A DNA stretch of 64,000 nt, taken from assembly GCA_900660155.1 (NCBI GenBank), contig CABFPE010000031.1:2113604-2177603 (forward strand), in the 5' to 3' direction. Made by a program: the position numbers and the translations under genes. Positions 14,301-29,300 of the stretch are shown piece after piece. The notes beneath the pieces are model-generated. The model ran no database searches and was not told the origin of the DNA. It saw only the letters and a list, made by a program, of their open reading frames with translations. This DNA is from Hofstenia miamia (Eukaryota > Xenacoelomorpha > Acoela > Hofsteniidae). Within the stretch, counting starts at the first letter, position 1, and the number at the start of each line of letters is the position of its first letter.

Positions 14301-17300
14301 AAAAAGTTTACCAAATTGTAACTGGTTGTAAATAGGAAATTACTTAAACAAAAAATACAAAAACGAGCTGTTTGTAATTGTTTACCAAGGAATCATGTAA
14401 TTTTGCGTACAAAATTTTTTTAATAACAGCTGAAAATTCAGTGGAGAAAACGTTGAAACGCTTATAGTAAACACAACTCTTGTTATGAGCTAACAAAAGT
14501 GTGAAGATTAAGTGAGTCTGCTAATTTAATGCCAACATCCAACCAATATGCTAACTTAGTAATAGTAAATTCGGAAACATGACTGAAAGTATACCCATAC
14601 CCCATGATATATTGAAAAAATCATTTACACTATACACTCATTAATTATTTATGCAAATTTATTTTGATTACAGGTATAGTGTCATGTAGTGTGTAATGCA
14701 TTTCTTACACAATAAACAAAAGAAACTGCGAATATCAAGGCAAGATAAACAGCTCATACCCTTCTCAATTATGCTTAATAACAAGTGAAAAAGTGATTTG
14801 TAAATTAATTGCTTTTTGTTATTTTTTGTCTTGTAATATACGTTTTCTCGCTCTCTGTATTACTCACAATAAATTTGATTCAGATGATGACTGCTTGAAA
14901 TTTGATTTTATTAACCCTTTCACTGTCTATGCCCCATATATGGGTCACGGTGACAAATTACTCATAAGCCTGTGCTCCATATTTGGGTCACTCGACAATT
15001 TAAAAAAAATGAACAAAAGCATGTGAGGTATTTCCTGAAAAATGGCTTAGTTAGTGAAAGGATTATTAAAGATTCAGATAAGGATTAAAAATGTTCTCCA
15101 GCAAGAGTGTGAGTGTAATGCAGAGCCATGAGATATTTGGTTTGCAAGAATTTTAGAGACAACATTGATTAATATGTTTATATTTTCAAAATCAATCAAA
15201 TAATAATTTCTTCTTACACTAATTACATATTGTATAAAACAGCATCGCAACACTAATTAGAGTAGAAGTCTTAAAATTGTACTGGTTAATTAGTTTTTTC
15301 ATTCCTATGGTATTGATATTAGTATTATCAAAGAAAAAAAATTAAATTTTGATGTTTCGATTAGACTTGTAAGAGATTATGGGATTTTTCTCATTCATAG
15401 TAATTTGACAGGCTATATTCTTGATAGGACTATCCGTAGGAATACGACAAGTGGACAATGCACTGATACGCAAAGAAATTACGTTCCCAAATGTAGAATT
15501 AACAATCACTGAGACACATATTTCTATATCTCTATCAAGTTATTTCTCAACTTTACGAAAACATCACATTAGAGAGTTTAAGCATAGCTCTTTTATAGAT
15601 CTACATAGATAAATAAATATCCATTTGATCTACAAAGCAACCACGTTCATTCATAACAAAGTTCAAATTAATCTATTTTACAAGCTACACCACACTCAAA
15701 GTGGCCAAATATTGATAATTTTTTAATGACAATCATAAAGTGGTTTTTACAAAAGAAAATGTTATTAACTTCTTACTCATGTAATGAATAGACCAGTGAA
15801 TTTTTGAATGCCCATTAACTATGAAATATTGTCAGCGATAATATGATCATCAGTCCCACTACTACAATTAGATTAGTTCTATAACATTTTATCTACTACT
15901 TCATTGGTACTGAGGTGAAGATGGGATGAACTTGAAAATCCTTGATCTCGACATGGTCATAAGCCTGATTGCGGTAGCTTACAAATTCTCATAAAATAAG
16001 ATTCTCGAAGCACTGTATCACTACTGAAACCATAAATACACATAAATGGAAATAAAACAGCAAATATCTGAAAAGTATTCTATTATGAATAACAAATTTG
16101 TAAGCATTTGTGTAGAAATCATATCACAGTATTTGATGCACTAATTTTAAGCTCTGCCAAGAATCGGTTACAACATGAGAAATATCGTTCTACCTTTACA
16201 AAATGCGCACAAGTGGCTGGATGAGGATCATTCAAATCACTATTCAATTTCGTTTTAAATGTAACTCCTAGACGAGCATTCATTTGATGCATATATCTGT
16301 CTGCGTTTTCCCATTATATAGAACACAAGTGTGAAATGTCAATTCAATCAAAAATGATATTTTAAGTACATATATGTTCAATAAGTTTACTTTACAGGTA
16401 CACTACATTTACGGTCGATAATTAGTGACTATAGCATTAACAGTATTGAATTGTGTATTACATCTCCCACAAAACCAATTGAAAGTGTATTTTTAGATAA
16501 TCCCATTCATTATTCAACAAATTGAAACTTGAAAACCCACCGCCCAAAATGTTCGAATAATCGAGAGAATACTGTTGTATAGTTTGTAGTTTGGATAAAG
16601 CCGAAAAATAACTGAAACTCTGAGAAAAACGAAATCAAATAATAAATGGTTATTAGTGAAATTGTCAATCAATTACTCGATAGAAAGAGTATGTAAACAG
16701 ATATACCCATCCATCATTAAGATTTAAAATTAAAACCAATTGCATGTAAAACGAACCAGTTTTTCATTTGCAGTGATGATCGCCTGTGCTACAGTTCGCA
16801 ACGATGCTAAGCTGACAGCTTGTGATGAGGGGAGTTTAGTTGTGAAATCCGGTGGAGAGTACAGTGATACGTGGCAATTCCAACCTGTTTCCAAACCAAG
16901 CTTTTCTAAAATAATTTAGGCATTTATAAGCATTCAGCAAAATCTCATTTGCGAAATACATTGTTGTTACCAAATATTGATGGAATATATTTAAAATTAA
17001 AATTACCTGCAAACACCCTGCTTCGCAATTCATTTTCATAAGAAAAATGAACGAAACGGACACACGTATTCTGAAACTTTTCTATCATGTCTTGTACGTG
17101 TGGAATTGCGGGATATTGCATTACTACCATTCCCAGAAAAATCTGACCTGATTGAGCTCTAAAATATGCATTTCACTTGAGGAAATTATAACAATTGAAT
17201 ATTTTTACAAATTCCTTAAGTAGTTGATTAAAAGATGTTCATACCAGGGTTTACGAGAGGTCGATAAAGTTGGTCTCGAGTCTCGTCTGTCAAAAAAGTC

Positions 17301-20300
17301 ACGTGTCTCGGTCTCAGCCGAGACCAAGCTTAAGGTCTCGTTTATTCGGCTAATGACGTAAGAATTCGAATAATTGCAATGAAATAATCCTCGTTTTGAG
17401 CCAATGGTTTTGAAGAAAGATTTTTTAATGCAAAAAAGTCAATTGAATTCAAATTTTTTAAACGAAATTGGGACATCAATATTATATAGCTTTAAATATG
17501 TTTGAAAAAGTTTCGACTAGGTCTCGAATTCAGTTGATTTTTTTGAAATTCGTTACTTCTCGTCTCGAACCGTAATTCTCGGGATTTGGTCTCGAGTCTC
17601 GAAAAGTCTAGTCTCGTCTCGTCTCGTAAACCCTGGTTCATACCAAAGCATTGGATACCATCTATTCCCTTTACATACTATATGATAAATTAGTAGGCAA
17701 ATCTCGCGGAGAAGTAAATTTAAAAAAAAGTGGGTTCATGAACATCGTTTTCTTAGAAACGGATTTCATTTCATCTATTTTCGTAAATAAATTTCTCGAC
17801 AAACGAATGACACAGGACAAATTAGTATGCCCGCCTATGGAAACGAAATTGGGAAAACGATTACTTGAAATCCAGAAGGATTAATGTGTTCAATCTTAAT
17901 GGATTGTGGGGAAGTCATTGAATTAATAGGAAGTATAAAACTTAATATTAAAACATTGTAAACGAATATTTTTGGGTGAATTGAAACGAATTTAAATTCA
18001 TTTAATGTGAAAATTGAAAACATTTAATCACCGGACACTATCATCTGCGGATGGAATTCCGGGAAAACTGTTGCAATGGGAAGTGGGAAGGATAAACAAA
18101 GCAGAAAGCATTAATGCCACTCAGCGACAGGCGTAATGGGAAGTAGGTGCACGCGCATAGAGTTATAATATTCACTAATAACTTTATGAAATCAACTGAT
18201 GACGTCAACGATCTACGGGTAAGATGACACCTCACTTACACTCATTCCATATTTTTCTTAAAAAATTATTTTATAGTTAATTTCACTACTGAAATTTAAA
18301 CGAAACTGTTTTGCACAAGCCTTACAGTTAACATCTTTAATAAATTTCCATTAAGTTTCACATATCTTGACAAAGCACATGTGTCCCAATGCAAATAAAC
18401 AGGGAAATCCAATTCACTTCATTTCCACATGACATGGACGTAATTACGATAAGGCTTTAAGCCTTATATCTATTGCATCCAATAGACACAAAACCGATTA
18501 CAATCAAAATTATCATATCTCCACTGTAGGAATCATTACTAGATGAGTACATAACCGCAGAAGAAATGTCTGTAAGGTAAAGACGTGGGAAAAGTGAATT
18601 TAATTGGATTTTAAATGAAAATGGGAGAGTGTTGAAATGAACGGTTACAGTCAATTGGTTAGGATAGGTATTTAGCGGTGAATTAAACGTGCAGATCACC
18701 TCAAATGGCTGGTATTGAAAATGCGAAAGTGAGAATTGACAGTTAAATCAACTCCCGAGGGAAAGCATAATTTAAACTAACAATACACTAAATTTCATTA
18801 ACTCCAAATCTACACCGGATTCAAATCCTTTCTCGCTACACCCCACTGTTCCTACAATTCCAATTCGCTCGAAGATTTACTATTGATTCTGGAAGGTATT
18901 GAAGTCTGACAAAAACTTACATCAATTAATCTATGGATTTAGGATAAAAAAATTTAACAAAATCATTGTGCATCCAACAGTAGATCCCTGCAAAATCCTA
19001 AATGAAGTAAAAATTGAATTTATCCTTGTTGACTGAGAATCAAATTATTGTGACAATCGTAATATTGAGAAGAACTTTCCAGAAACCATTAAGAAATAGT
19101 AAATCAAAAGAAAATCTTAAAGCTGTCAGCTTGTAAATATAAATTTTATTTAGCAGCAAGTGCTGAGAAGAGTTGATAAATTTGTATTTACATTAATTTA
19201 CTATGAAAATAAATATTTAGTAGAGACGAAGGATTAGAGGTGTTATTGAAGTAGACTCAAAGAAAGAAATGCCTTCAACTCACCGCTAGATTAACCGCCA
19301 ACAAGCGTCGGATCCACACACTCGGCACGCAAGCCGCTTCACTGGAATATCGCCTCATTTCCAAAACACACTGCATCCTGATTTATGAAACACAAATATT
19401 TATCGCAAAAATGCCAAGTACCATATAACTCGACAAGGATACTTTTCCTGGGGAATTGAGAGTTCCATGGGATGAGGCAAACATTGAAAGAGCTCTCTTG
19501 GGATGTTATGGAATATATCAAAAGCGGATAAATATATTCAACTTTGTGAAGTTAGGCTGGGTTTAGGTTTCGAAATCATTTTAGTGAATATTATGAGATA
19601 TTTAATAAAACTTCAAGAGGTTGGATTCCCATCAGATGAGTTCTGGGGAATGCTCCCGGTTTGGATGGAATGGGATGGAACATGAAAATGGTTATTTTCA
19701 TAGACTATGCGATTTCGATCCGAATTTTAATCTTAATATATAAAATCTTATGCTAAAAAATCCTACATAATAATGTTATTGCATTAAGTAGTTAAAATCG
19801 TGCACGCTTAACAAGTTCCAACAAGTAAAAGTGGAAAGCATAGATTCTTCTACCGAGTTGGTGCTTCTCCGACTTGGAAGCTGTGGGTTAGAATTGGAAG
19901 CGCATTCAAACTCAGTAGCTGGAATTAAGAAAAATCATTTATTTTTAGAGCAGATAAGCGGGATATGCGTCCAGAGCATTGAACAAACCAACGGCTAACT
20001 AACTTTTAGTCAAGCGAAAACAATGTTTACCATTGCAAAATACGCTTGTCAAATTTTAACAGGACTTGAGTGATTCACTGGTCGATTACACTAAGCACGC
20101 CGGTCATAACAACTACAAATCTTACCCATGCACTACTAAAAAAAGTTTCATAATAGTTCACAATTGTCATATTTTTAATCACCTAATATTAAAAATCTTA
20201 TTCTTCCATAATCCTGTTTTTTCAAATTCAGTATTAAAAGCGTGAAATTGAAAAAAAACATTGCTGAGATTGAGAAAAATGTTGATTACAAACAGAATCT

Positions 20301-23300
20301 TCGCAAAAAATATCAACTAAACATTAAATTGAGTTCGTTTTGTTTTGACAGACTAAAGGAAGACGGTGTTGCCAATCAATTTGAAAGGAGTTATGTTTTG
20401 TACTATAAGTAGTATTGGAATTAAATAATTAAACTTCATTGATCAATGTTTTTTCCAACAAAAAAGCATTCATAATGAGAAATATTTTTGCGTGGCTCTC
20501 GCGTTTATCAGATGTTTCGGTACGCCCGCAAAACGTGGATACAAAAATTCAACTACGGTACACACTTGATATATGATTATCTCATAAGCGATTAGATTAT
20601 AAACATACAACCCTAACCAGTGTTGGGAAAAAAATCCGATTTAAATTTAAAAAACAAAAAAATCGGATTTTGTTTTTTAAATCGGATTTATCTAAATTTT
20701 AAATTTACCCAGACAATCTTCCAAGGTAGTAAATATCAGAAATCCTTTTGATACTACTATTTTTGAAATACAATAATTTAATCAATTTTTAATAAACTGA
20801 AGATAAAAAACATGCAAAACAATAAATTCAGAGCTTGTCAATGACTTCAAAACAATTAAAATACACTAATTTTATCTCTTTTTGTGTAGTTGATTTATAT
20901 CAATAATTGAACTAATAATGTGATTTGATTTAAATCATGATTTAAATCGACCAACACTAACCCTAACTGAAAATCCCTTCCAAATTTTCCTTAACAAGGC
21001 TACTAGTAACAAAGGACAAAACTGTGGAGGCGGTCTATAACCTATTATGAATTAATGGTTTTTTCAGTGACAATAGAAACTGAATTGCGTAGAGAAAATC
21101 TAGAGGTTTTCGAAATTGATCTAAATGATGTGATGAAGAATGCTATGGAAACCGAGAAGAGGGGATAGTGTTAAAAATAAAACAAAAATATATTCTCCAG
21201 TACTTTGACAATTAATTTTTTGCTACTGAGAAATGTCAACATCAATTTGCTCTTAGTACAACCAACACTTAATTTAGCTTTAATGGATTTAGCACTATCA
21301 TTCCCGCCAACCGTTGACGTCACGTATTTGTAATTTTTCCAATTAATTGTTTATACTACAATGCAATCATTTGCGATGGAGCTGTTAATTATTCCAACTA
21401 CGATAACGCTTGTAAAACATGAATAGAACATCATACAAAATTGAAAATGAAAATCTTTTCAAATACACAATTGTTTTGCGAAAATTTCAATTTGTAAACA
21501 AAAAAACTTAAAACTTTGTCAAATTCAAATTTCATACTCAATTTAAACGGCTTTAAGTTATTTATTTGTCAAGTTTTCAAAATGGATTTTAATTGGTTAA
21601 ATCAAAAAATTTCGGTACGGCATTTTTTAAAAACACAATTTTTAAGAAAACTAAAAAAACAGAGTTGGCAAAAAAACAGTTTGTATTGAAAAAGATACTT
21701 CAAACCTATTTTTCAAATATGCAAACAATGAAGCATTTATAGGAATTGAATAAAGTATTGGATTTACATATTACAAGTTTAAATTATTTTTGAAACCATA
21801 CGGTGTACAAACTACCATCATAAATTAATACGCTATTAGTTTACACCAGAAGAGTCAACAAGAAAGCAACATGAATGGACAATGGAGAAGTTGACAACAT
21901 GCGAAAACTGTCACTCAAACATAGTCTATTAAATCACTTTCCGTTTACAATAAGCGATCGGAGTTTCCACAGATAAGTTTATTCGATAAAGATTTGAGTA
22001 AGCAATGTCAGAAAAACAAACATAAACAAACGAGAGTGTCCAGGGTCGAAATAACAAAAACTGCATCTGGAGAAGTAAAGGGTATCCAAGGTTCTATTAA
22101 CCCTGACATCTCTACCGCATGCATGCTATTCCAATTACAACCTAAGTTCAGTTTTAATACACAAAAACTAAGAAAGTGGGCCTTAACAACAATTTTGTTT
22201 AGATCAAATGTTCAAGGAGGCTAAGTTTTGAGGAACCTCAAATTTGGAAATATTCAATTTTCATAGAAATTTGTGTTATTTAACGATGGCTGTAAGATAG
22301 TTGTGTATCTCACTTACTACTCGACTCTTTTCTATTTCCCTCTGCCAGTTGCTTACGTTATATTGGCTATAAAATAATTAATCCAAACTGCTTTTGACAT
22401 CTGTTATAAATTAAATTAAAAATTATCCATTCGAAAACAAAATACATTTCACAATGTTGCTGGCATACTGACATAACAGTGTATTAAAGAAAAGAAAAAA
22501 TTCAATATTACAAAATCAACTACTGGTCTAAGAGTGGTGATATGCGCATGAATGAACAAGAATAAAATACAAAACAGAAATAATTACAAACATCATCAGA
22601 ACAAGTTCAAGAAAGCCTAAAATTTTGAAATAATTTTTTTTGGAATATCATCTATAAAAACTAGGTGATCACATCCTGGATTTTGGATTTCCAATTAAGA
22701 TCAATTCTTTCAACAAATTTTTTGGCATCATTTTTTTCACAAATATACAAAGATAACTAAAAAAACAAAATACTGAGCTAATACAATTGTTAAAAAATAT
22801 TTTTTACACTATTGAACTGGATCGCCGTTCTGTTATCCTAGATACAAACAGGCAATTAATAAAAAATCTTATAATTAAAAAATATGCCAAAATTTAATCG
22901 TCGCAAATTGGTATTATCTAGTATTCCATAATGCAACGGTCAACAGTAGAGAAGTCAATATTGATTATTTTTTATCGTTACTTTAACTCTAAAGTCGCCT
23001 ACGGTAAGTTTGTGTGTTTTGAGATTTTAGCAGAAATGGCATATCAACAATGATAGCATAAAGTGATTTTGGTGCACATATACCTAAAATCTACAATAGT
23101 GTATTGAGGAATTTACCATTGCAAAAACATAACTACAACAGAGTTTTTCCATTTTTATATAGATCTTTCTGATTTTCTTAAAACAAAAACAAATGAGTTA
23201 GCAAACTAGAATTGAAGTAACGATATTCAAATATTTCAAAACGTTTGCTTACAAACATTTATTTTGAAAATAAGTATATTCTTTTTAGTTGTTGCTATTT

Positions 23301-26300
23301 GGCGCAAAACACAACAAATGTTCTTCTAAAATTCTGAAAGAAACTTTCAGCAGAAGCAGTTTGAAACCCTTTCAAAAAGGGCGTTTGATTCAGATAAAAA
23401 TTTTTTAGTTGGGCATCGAAGAAGACAACATAAAATATATACTAAATATTAACAATATTAATGTCTATCTAAATTAGAAATTCTATTAAATGTTTGAATT
23501 ATTTGATCTAACAGCTACAGCATTAAAATAACTGATTTTAAATTGGCTATTGTTTGAAGTTCAGGGAATCTGTGGATTTTTTCTAGATAACAGAAAAATC
23601 CAAATCATCAAAAAAAATAAACACGATAGTGATGTTGTACATTCATTTTGTAGTATTCGTACATCGGTGAAGATTATGTGAATATAAACATAAATGAAAA
23701 CGGACTTTGTTGGTATAGATCCCGCTGATTGTTAAACTAATAGGTATTTGCTAAGTTTATTATCATGCTTTTCTTACTTATGTAATACATAAGGCGAACC
23801 TCGATTTTCCAAATGCATGTCAGAATTGTTGATTTATATCATAAATAAATACATTTAAGCTGAATTTCATTTATTATACATAAAATTATAGATTGAGTGT
23901 ACAGAAGCTAGTCGGCGGATTATATAATTAACAGGGTTGAGTCAGAAAATATATATTACCCTGCCTTATTCGATGTTATAATAACACTTCCCTACTGTAT
24001 ATAAGCTTACCCTGTTTAATGATGCTATTAATTAATGCAGACTTCAATGTAATGCAGATAATTATCAGGAAATATAAATTGAACGGGTATTATAGAAAAA
24101 TGTGAAGAGCACTTTACCTACTGTATATAAGCTTACCCCAAAAGTAATGACCAGCATTTCAATTGCTCTACATCATTTGAAATGCAGGGGTGAATAAAAA
24201 CTCACAGTGCTAAGCCACGTGCGTCATTGACTATTTCATTTGAAGGCAGTAAGCTGTCACTGATGCTTTCATCGAACTCGTGCTGCTGCATGTATCTACT
24301 AAAGAAATGAAATAAATACAAGGAATTTCTCACTGAAGATTATTTACAAAAGCAATTTAAAACCAGGAGAGACTTTCGTCCGATTTTATGAGTGTATTTA
24401 CAACTAATCGAGAACGCGATTTGAACGTAAATTCATACTATATTTTGAGGGATGGGCGGCAAATGTCGTGTGGCAATGAAGTCTGCATTAACGTCCAAAT
24501 CACATTTGGCAAGGCATTTGCACCAAATCTCTTAAAAGCAGANNNNNNTCATCGAACTCGTGCTGCTGCATGTATCTACTAAAGAAATGAAATAAATACA
24601 AGGAATTTCTCACTGAAGATTATTTACAAAAGCAATTTAAAACCAGGAGAGACTTTCGTCCGATTTTATGAGTGTATTTACAACTAATCGAGAACGCGAT
24701 TTGAACGTAAATTCATACTATATTTTGAGGGATGGGCGGCAAATGTCGTGTGGCAATGAAGTCTGCATTAACGTCCAAATCACATTTGGCAAGGCATTTG
24801 CACCAAATCTCTTAAATCAAATATCGATATAAACCAGAAATACAGAGTTGTCTGTAGGATTGTCAGAAAGCTTTGAAACTTCACCAAAGTAGTTTAAATA
24901 AAATGCGTGGCCCGGGCATAAGGGCACAAACAATGGTTCTTCAATCAAAAATATGCAACTTAAACCGCATTTAAAAGGACAAACCGTTTTTCCACATTTA
25001 CAAAAAAATTTTCTCCACGCCCATTAGCATTTTTTTCAAATCTTGAGATATGGGCAGGCCAATTGAGCAACATGTCTTCATGCAATTCTGAAAATTTCTA
25101 TTAAAGCGTATTGCTGTAGTTGAAGTTGATAGAAAGAATAACATTTTTTCTTTGAAAATTTCGAATTTTTTGAAAAATATTTAAATTCTCTCGAAACTTC
25201 ATGTTTTTATAAAGTTTTGAGCCAATTGAAGGAACAAAAACTTTGACTGTTTCTTATTATATGCAAATATATCCCAAATTCATTGAAGCGTGTCATGTAC
25301 AGTTAAAGGTCATGGGCATTTAATAGTCTTTGGGCTATAGGAGTTTGAAATTTTTTCGTGGCAGTTTAAGGTTAAATCATAGCCATAAAAAAATAAAACA
25401 GTACAGGGTTACAATTATATGAATGTAGATTCTAATAGATATTTCGGTATATGTAGAGTGCCATTGTTGAAGGCTCACATAGTGATTGGATTCTACTTAA
25501 AATCTTTCGGAGAGCCTTAACAAAAATAACATCACTTTCATATTACGATGAGTGAAATTGGAATTAAAATAATTGCAGTGCTAATACCACGCACCATGCG
25601 GTTTTATTTCAATTTCCTGGGAGACCATAATAAAGAAAACAGATCCGCTGGTAACAGAAAGTACAAGCGCTGAATAATTATTAGTTTGCTATTATAGTAA
25701 TATGGTCGGAACTCTTTTGATAGCATTTACATTATCACTGAGCCACAAACGTGCCATACGCAAGTGAGATCAAAAATCAATCAATACACCGGATTTTACA
25801 GTCTCTATCGATAAATTAATCGATTAATCAATCCTAAAATAAAACTTACAAGCTTAGAATATATTCTAAATATTTACAGCCATGGATTCGCCAAGTACAA
25901 ACCAGTTAATTTTTATTAAAGCTGTACACAACAGTAATAGTGTTAGTAGTACAATTCATGCCAAAAGGGTGGAGACACTCTTAAATACACTTCAGAAATC
26001 AAAATATAAGCGAATTGTCTTCTATATGTAACAAACTTGCGCTTTGTGACAATTTGCGAAGCAATTTATGCTAAAACTTGACCAATTAGGTAATATCAAG
26101 TTTTTCATGCTGTCTTAGCAACAGGGCTGGATGAAGGCAGGGACGGATCTAGGAATTTTTAGAGGGGTGGGGTTGATATAAATTTTAAAATAGATTACTT
26201 AAATAATAGTGGAGTACTAAATTATAAGATGAATTGATTAACAGCAGCATTTAAAAATTCATGAGTCACACTTTAATTCTGAGATTGGATTTAACAATGG

Positions 26301-29300
26301 CACTGGCAATAAACGTATAAGCCTATAATTTTAAAATTATAACTTGCGCATCCCTTTATCGCGGCCAAAGAGAGATGGGGTGACCACAACCCCCGCCCAC
26401 ACCAAAATCCGTTACTAGATGAAGCAGATTAGGTCATGAGTGTTAATGTGTTATTACACATAGAGCTAGCAGCAATTAATAATTTTGGATGGCTTTGATA
26501 CATTCCCAATTTTAAATTTCAATGAAAGGTTTACTTACTATGGTCCTGATGGGTATTCCACGTAGAAGTTTTCGAGATGACTAGAGAATTTAGTAGAGAT
26601 GGGGCGATATGCGAATGCTGTGCAGTATGCAGAAAGGCAAGAGCGGGTGTAGAAATCGTGGATTTTCTTTCTAAAATTCAATTATTGGTGCATGAATCAA
26701 AATTTAGAGGGAGGTCCCCTTAAAAAATTGTGGATGGAATATTTTCCCACATTTTAAAACTGTACTTTTTGAAGAGAACTAATGTTATAAATAGTTCAGG
26801 AAATAGTTATTACTTAAAAATTACATTAACATTTCAGGTATTTTTGGAATCAAAGTTTCATTGAACACAAGTGATGGAATCAGTTGACCATACACACAAT
26901 GTCCCATCTTCTTATAAACAAATGAAAAACGACCCTTTAACTAATGTGGTGAACATAAATTGTAGTGATAAGTCCATGAGATATTGAAAAAATTATCGAA
27001 AGTTGAAATATTTTGGGGGAATTAGTGGTGTAATCAATATACCTCAATGACATCACATCGGTGTTTACATCGGTCGGATGAATTCAAAGAGAACTTAAAA
27101 ATAGGGAAATAGTTACAATTAAATCGATATCTGTTTACTTAAATATTTAAACGTCATTCGCGTGAGGAAAGTAGGAAAACAACATTAATTATTAATTCAA
27201 ACCATTCCTTATTCCAAGACACAAAAATGCAATGCAATGCGGATCGGAAAACAATTCTTGGCTAAAGCTATTACTTTCTCAACATCATCAACTTATGAAA
27301 CAGCGGTGCATAAATTATGCACACGTCAGCAATGTCGTCACATGTGCATATAAATTTATTCTCTCCCAGTAATAAAAGAAAATTGATAAATTCGTAGTAG
27401 CGTAGCGAATATGAAGTAACAGTACACACGTGATGTAACTAATCGTGGAAGAGAAGGTTGGAACGATAAAAGATGAAAGCGGACCTCGGAATAAAAGCCA
27501 ATTTTAAATTTAAAGGTTAAAATATAAACAATCATTTCCATACAATTTTAATCGCTGCCAATAAAGTAATCCTGATAAGCAGGTGGAAGCCTGCATTAAA
27601 TAGTTATAAAATATGGAATTCTGCGATTAAAAACTGGCCAGTGATTAGTTATCATTAAAACTTAATTTATAATAATAAATTGGACAATGGGATTTCATAC
27701 TACTCTATCGTGGTAATTCTACAGATATGAAATGAATATCATATTTTAAATCTCTAGTAACTTGATTGTAAATTAACAGAAAACATAGGTATATATATAC
27801 CATCATTTACCTGAGTTCGTCATTTAAAGGATGTATATCCTTCCCATCCCAGAAATCTGGACAACTATCCATTAGCATATCAGCTGTACCCTGTGTGAAA
27901 AGCTGTTGCAAGCCTAAAAAACATCTGTAAATTTAGCTTCGATTCAATTCACTTTTAATGCACCTTAAATCAATTTCAATAAAGGGGTAATTTGTTGGAT
28001 GGCCTACTATGAATTATCCTAGAAGAATACTAAAAGTTAATATCCCGCTGTAGAAGAAGTTTCAAACATTATAGCCAATAAATAAGTCAATCATATTTAA
28101 CTTAATTTACATAACTATCAGCCAAATCTCATATATCACTTGATTGTAAAAGTTCTGAACTTTTAACCTAAATTAGCGGATAATTTAAATTTCAACTATT
28201 TATACAACAAGAGTGTTCAAAGTTTTTAGAGATTAGATCAAAAATGATGCATGAATAGGTAAGATTGGGTTATCTAAATAACAGTCGGCAGCATTGATCA
28301 GATAATAGGGCTCAATTTGCCCGTTTTAGGTTACAGGTGAAGAATAAATCTAAATTTTATAATTGCCTATAGTTTAAATTGATGGAATATCATCGTATAG
28401 TTGAAAAAATGTTGCATTCCCAACATGCTTATACTGTTGGAGGGCTTTTACACCAAAAATTTCTGAAACCAAAAGTTGGTAATGATAAATTTTTGTTACT
28501 GTTACAACATGAAAATTATTAACATAAACTTCTAGAATTTCACAAGTTAAGCGTGTCCTGCAATCACTGGTAATCAACTTCGTTCAGACGTAATGGGCAA
28601 AAAGCAATAAAAAAATTACAATAACAAAAAATAACTTTTATAGTAAGCACAAGTTAATATATTAGCTGAAGAGTTTACTTGGCTAAAAAACCAATTTAAA
28701 TGGTAATGCTGATAATAGCAGGGGCATCCACCTGGATCTCCTATCAGTTACGCCCATGCATCCAAGTAGAACAAAAATGAATACAATTCATGAGTGAAAA
28801 CCCTAAGGAAACGATGCCATTGAGAAGAAAGTGAAGAAATACCTGTAGGAATTCAACTAGTAATTGGAAATACATAAACTGAAAAGCAAATATATAAATA
28901 TCAAGTCGTGTAAAACAAATATTAAAATATTTTTGTAAAAACAATGACGTAAAAACATTCTAGCTACTAAAATATCAATTTTAAAACACCTTTTAACATT
29001 TAATAAAAATGTCAGCCAATGAATAATTTGCTCCGAAAGTGGGAAAAAAATTTATAAATACGCATTCTAAGAATAAACACAACTTAAACAACTTCAAGAT
29101 ATGCCTCAACATCAGAAATCCCATTAAAGACGCTAGGACAAAAATGAAGGGATTTCAACCCCTATTAATGAACTGATGGGCTGTAAATTGGTTGGATAAT
29201 ATTCCGTGTTAAATTTTTTGGTTGGGTCGAGCAATAAAAGAGATACAATATAGAGATACATATGTAATGTTTGAAAACAATATGTAGGTAGAGTGATGGG

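Larger units (their letters stand above)
17159..24205 (-). other. Intron 15 of TMEM94
   Basis: A 7-kb intron with two hAT-type MITEs (17245-17635 and 20618-20959). A CTACTGTATATAAGCTTACC motif occurs twice about 126 bp apart (near 23990 and 24116). I see no exon in the remainder. Confidence 0.75.
24299..26538 (-). other. Intron 14 of TMEM94
   Basis: The intron contains the assembly duplication next to the N run and a hAT-type MITE (26138-26417). No exon was seen; its true length is probably about 280 bp less than shown. Confidence 0.75.
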
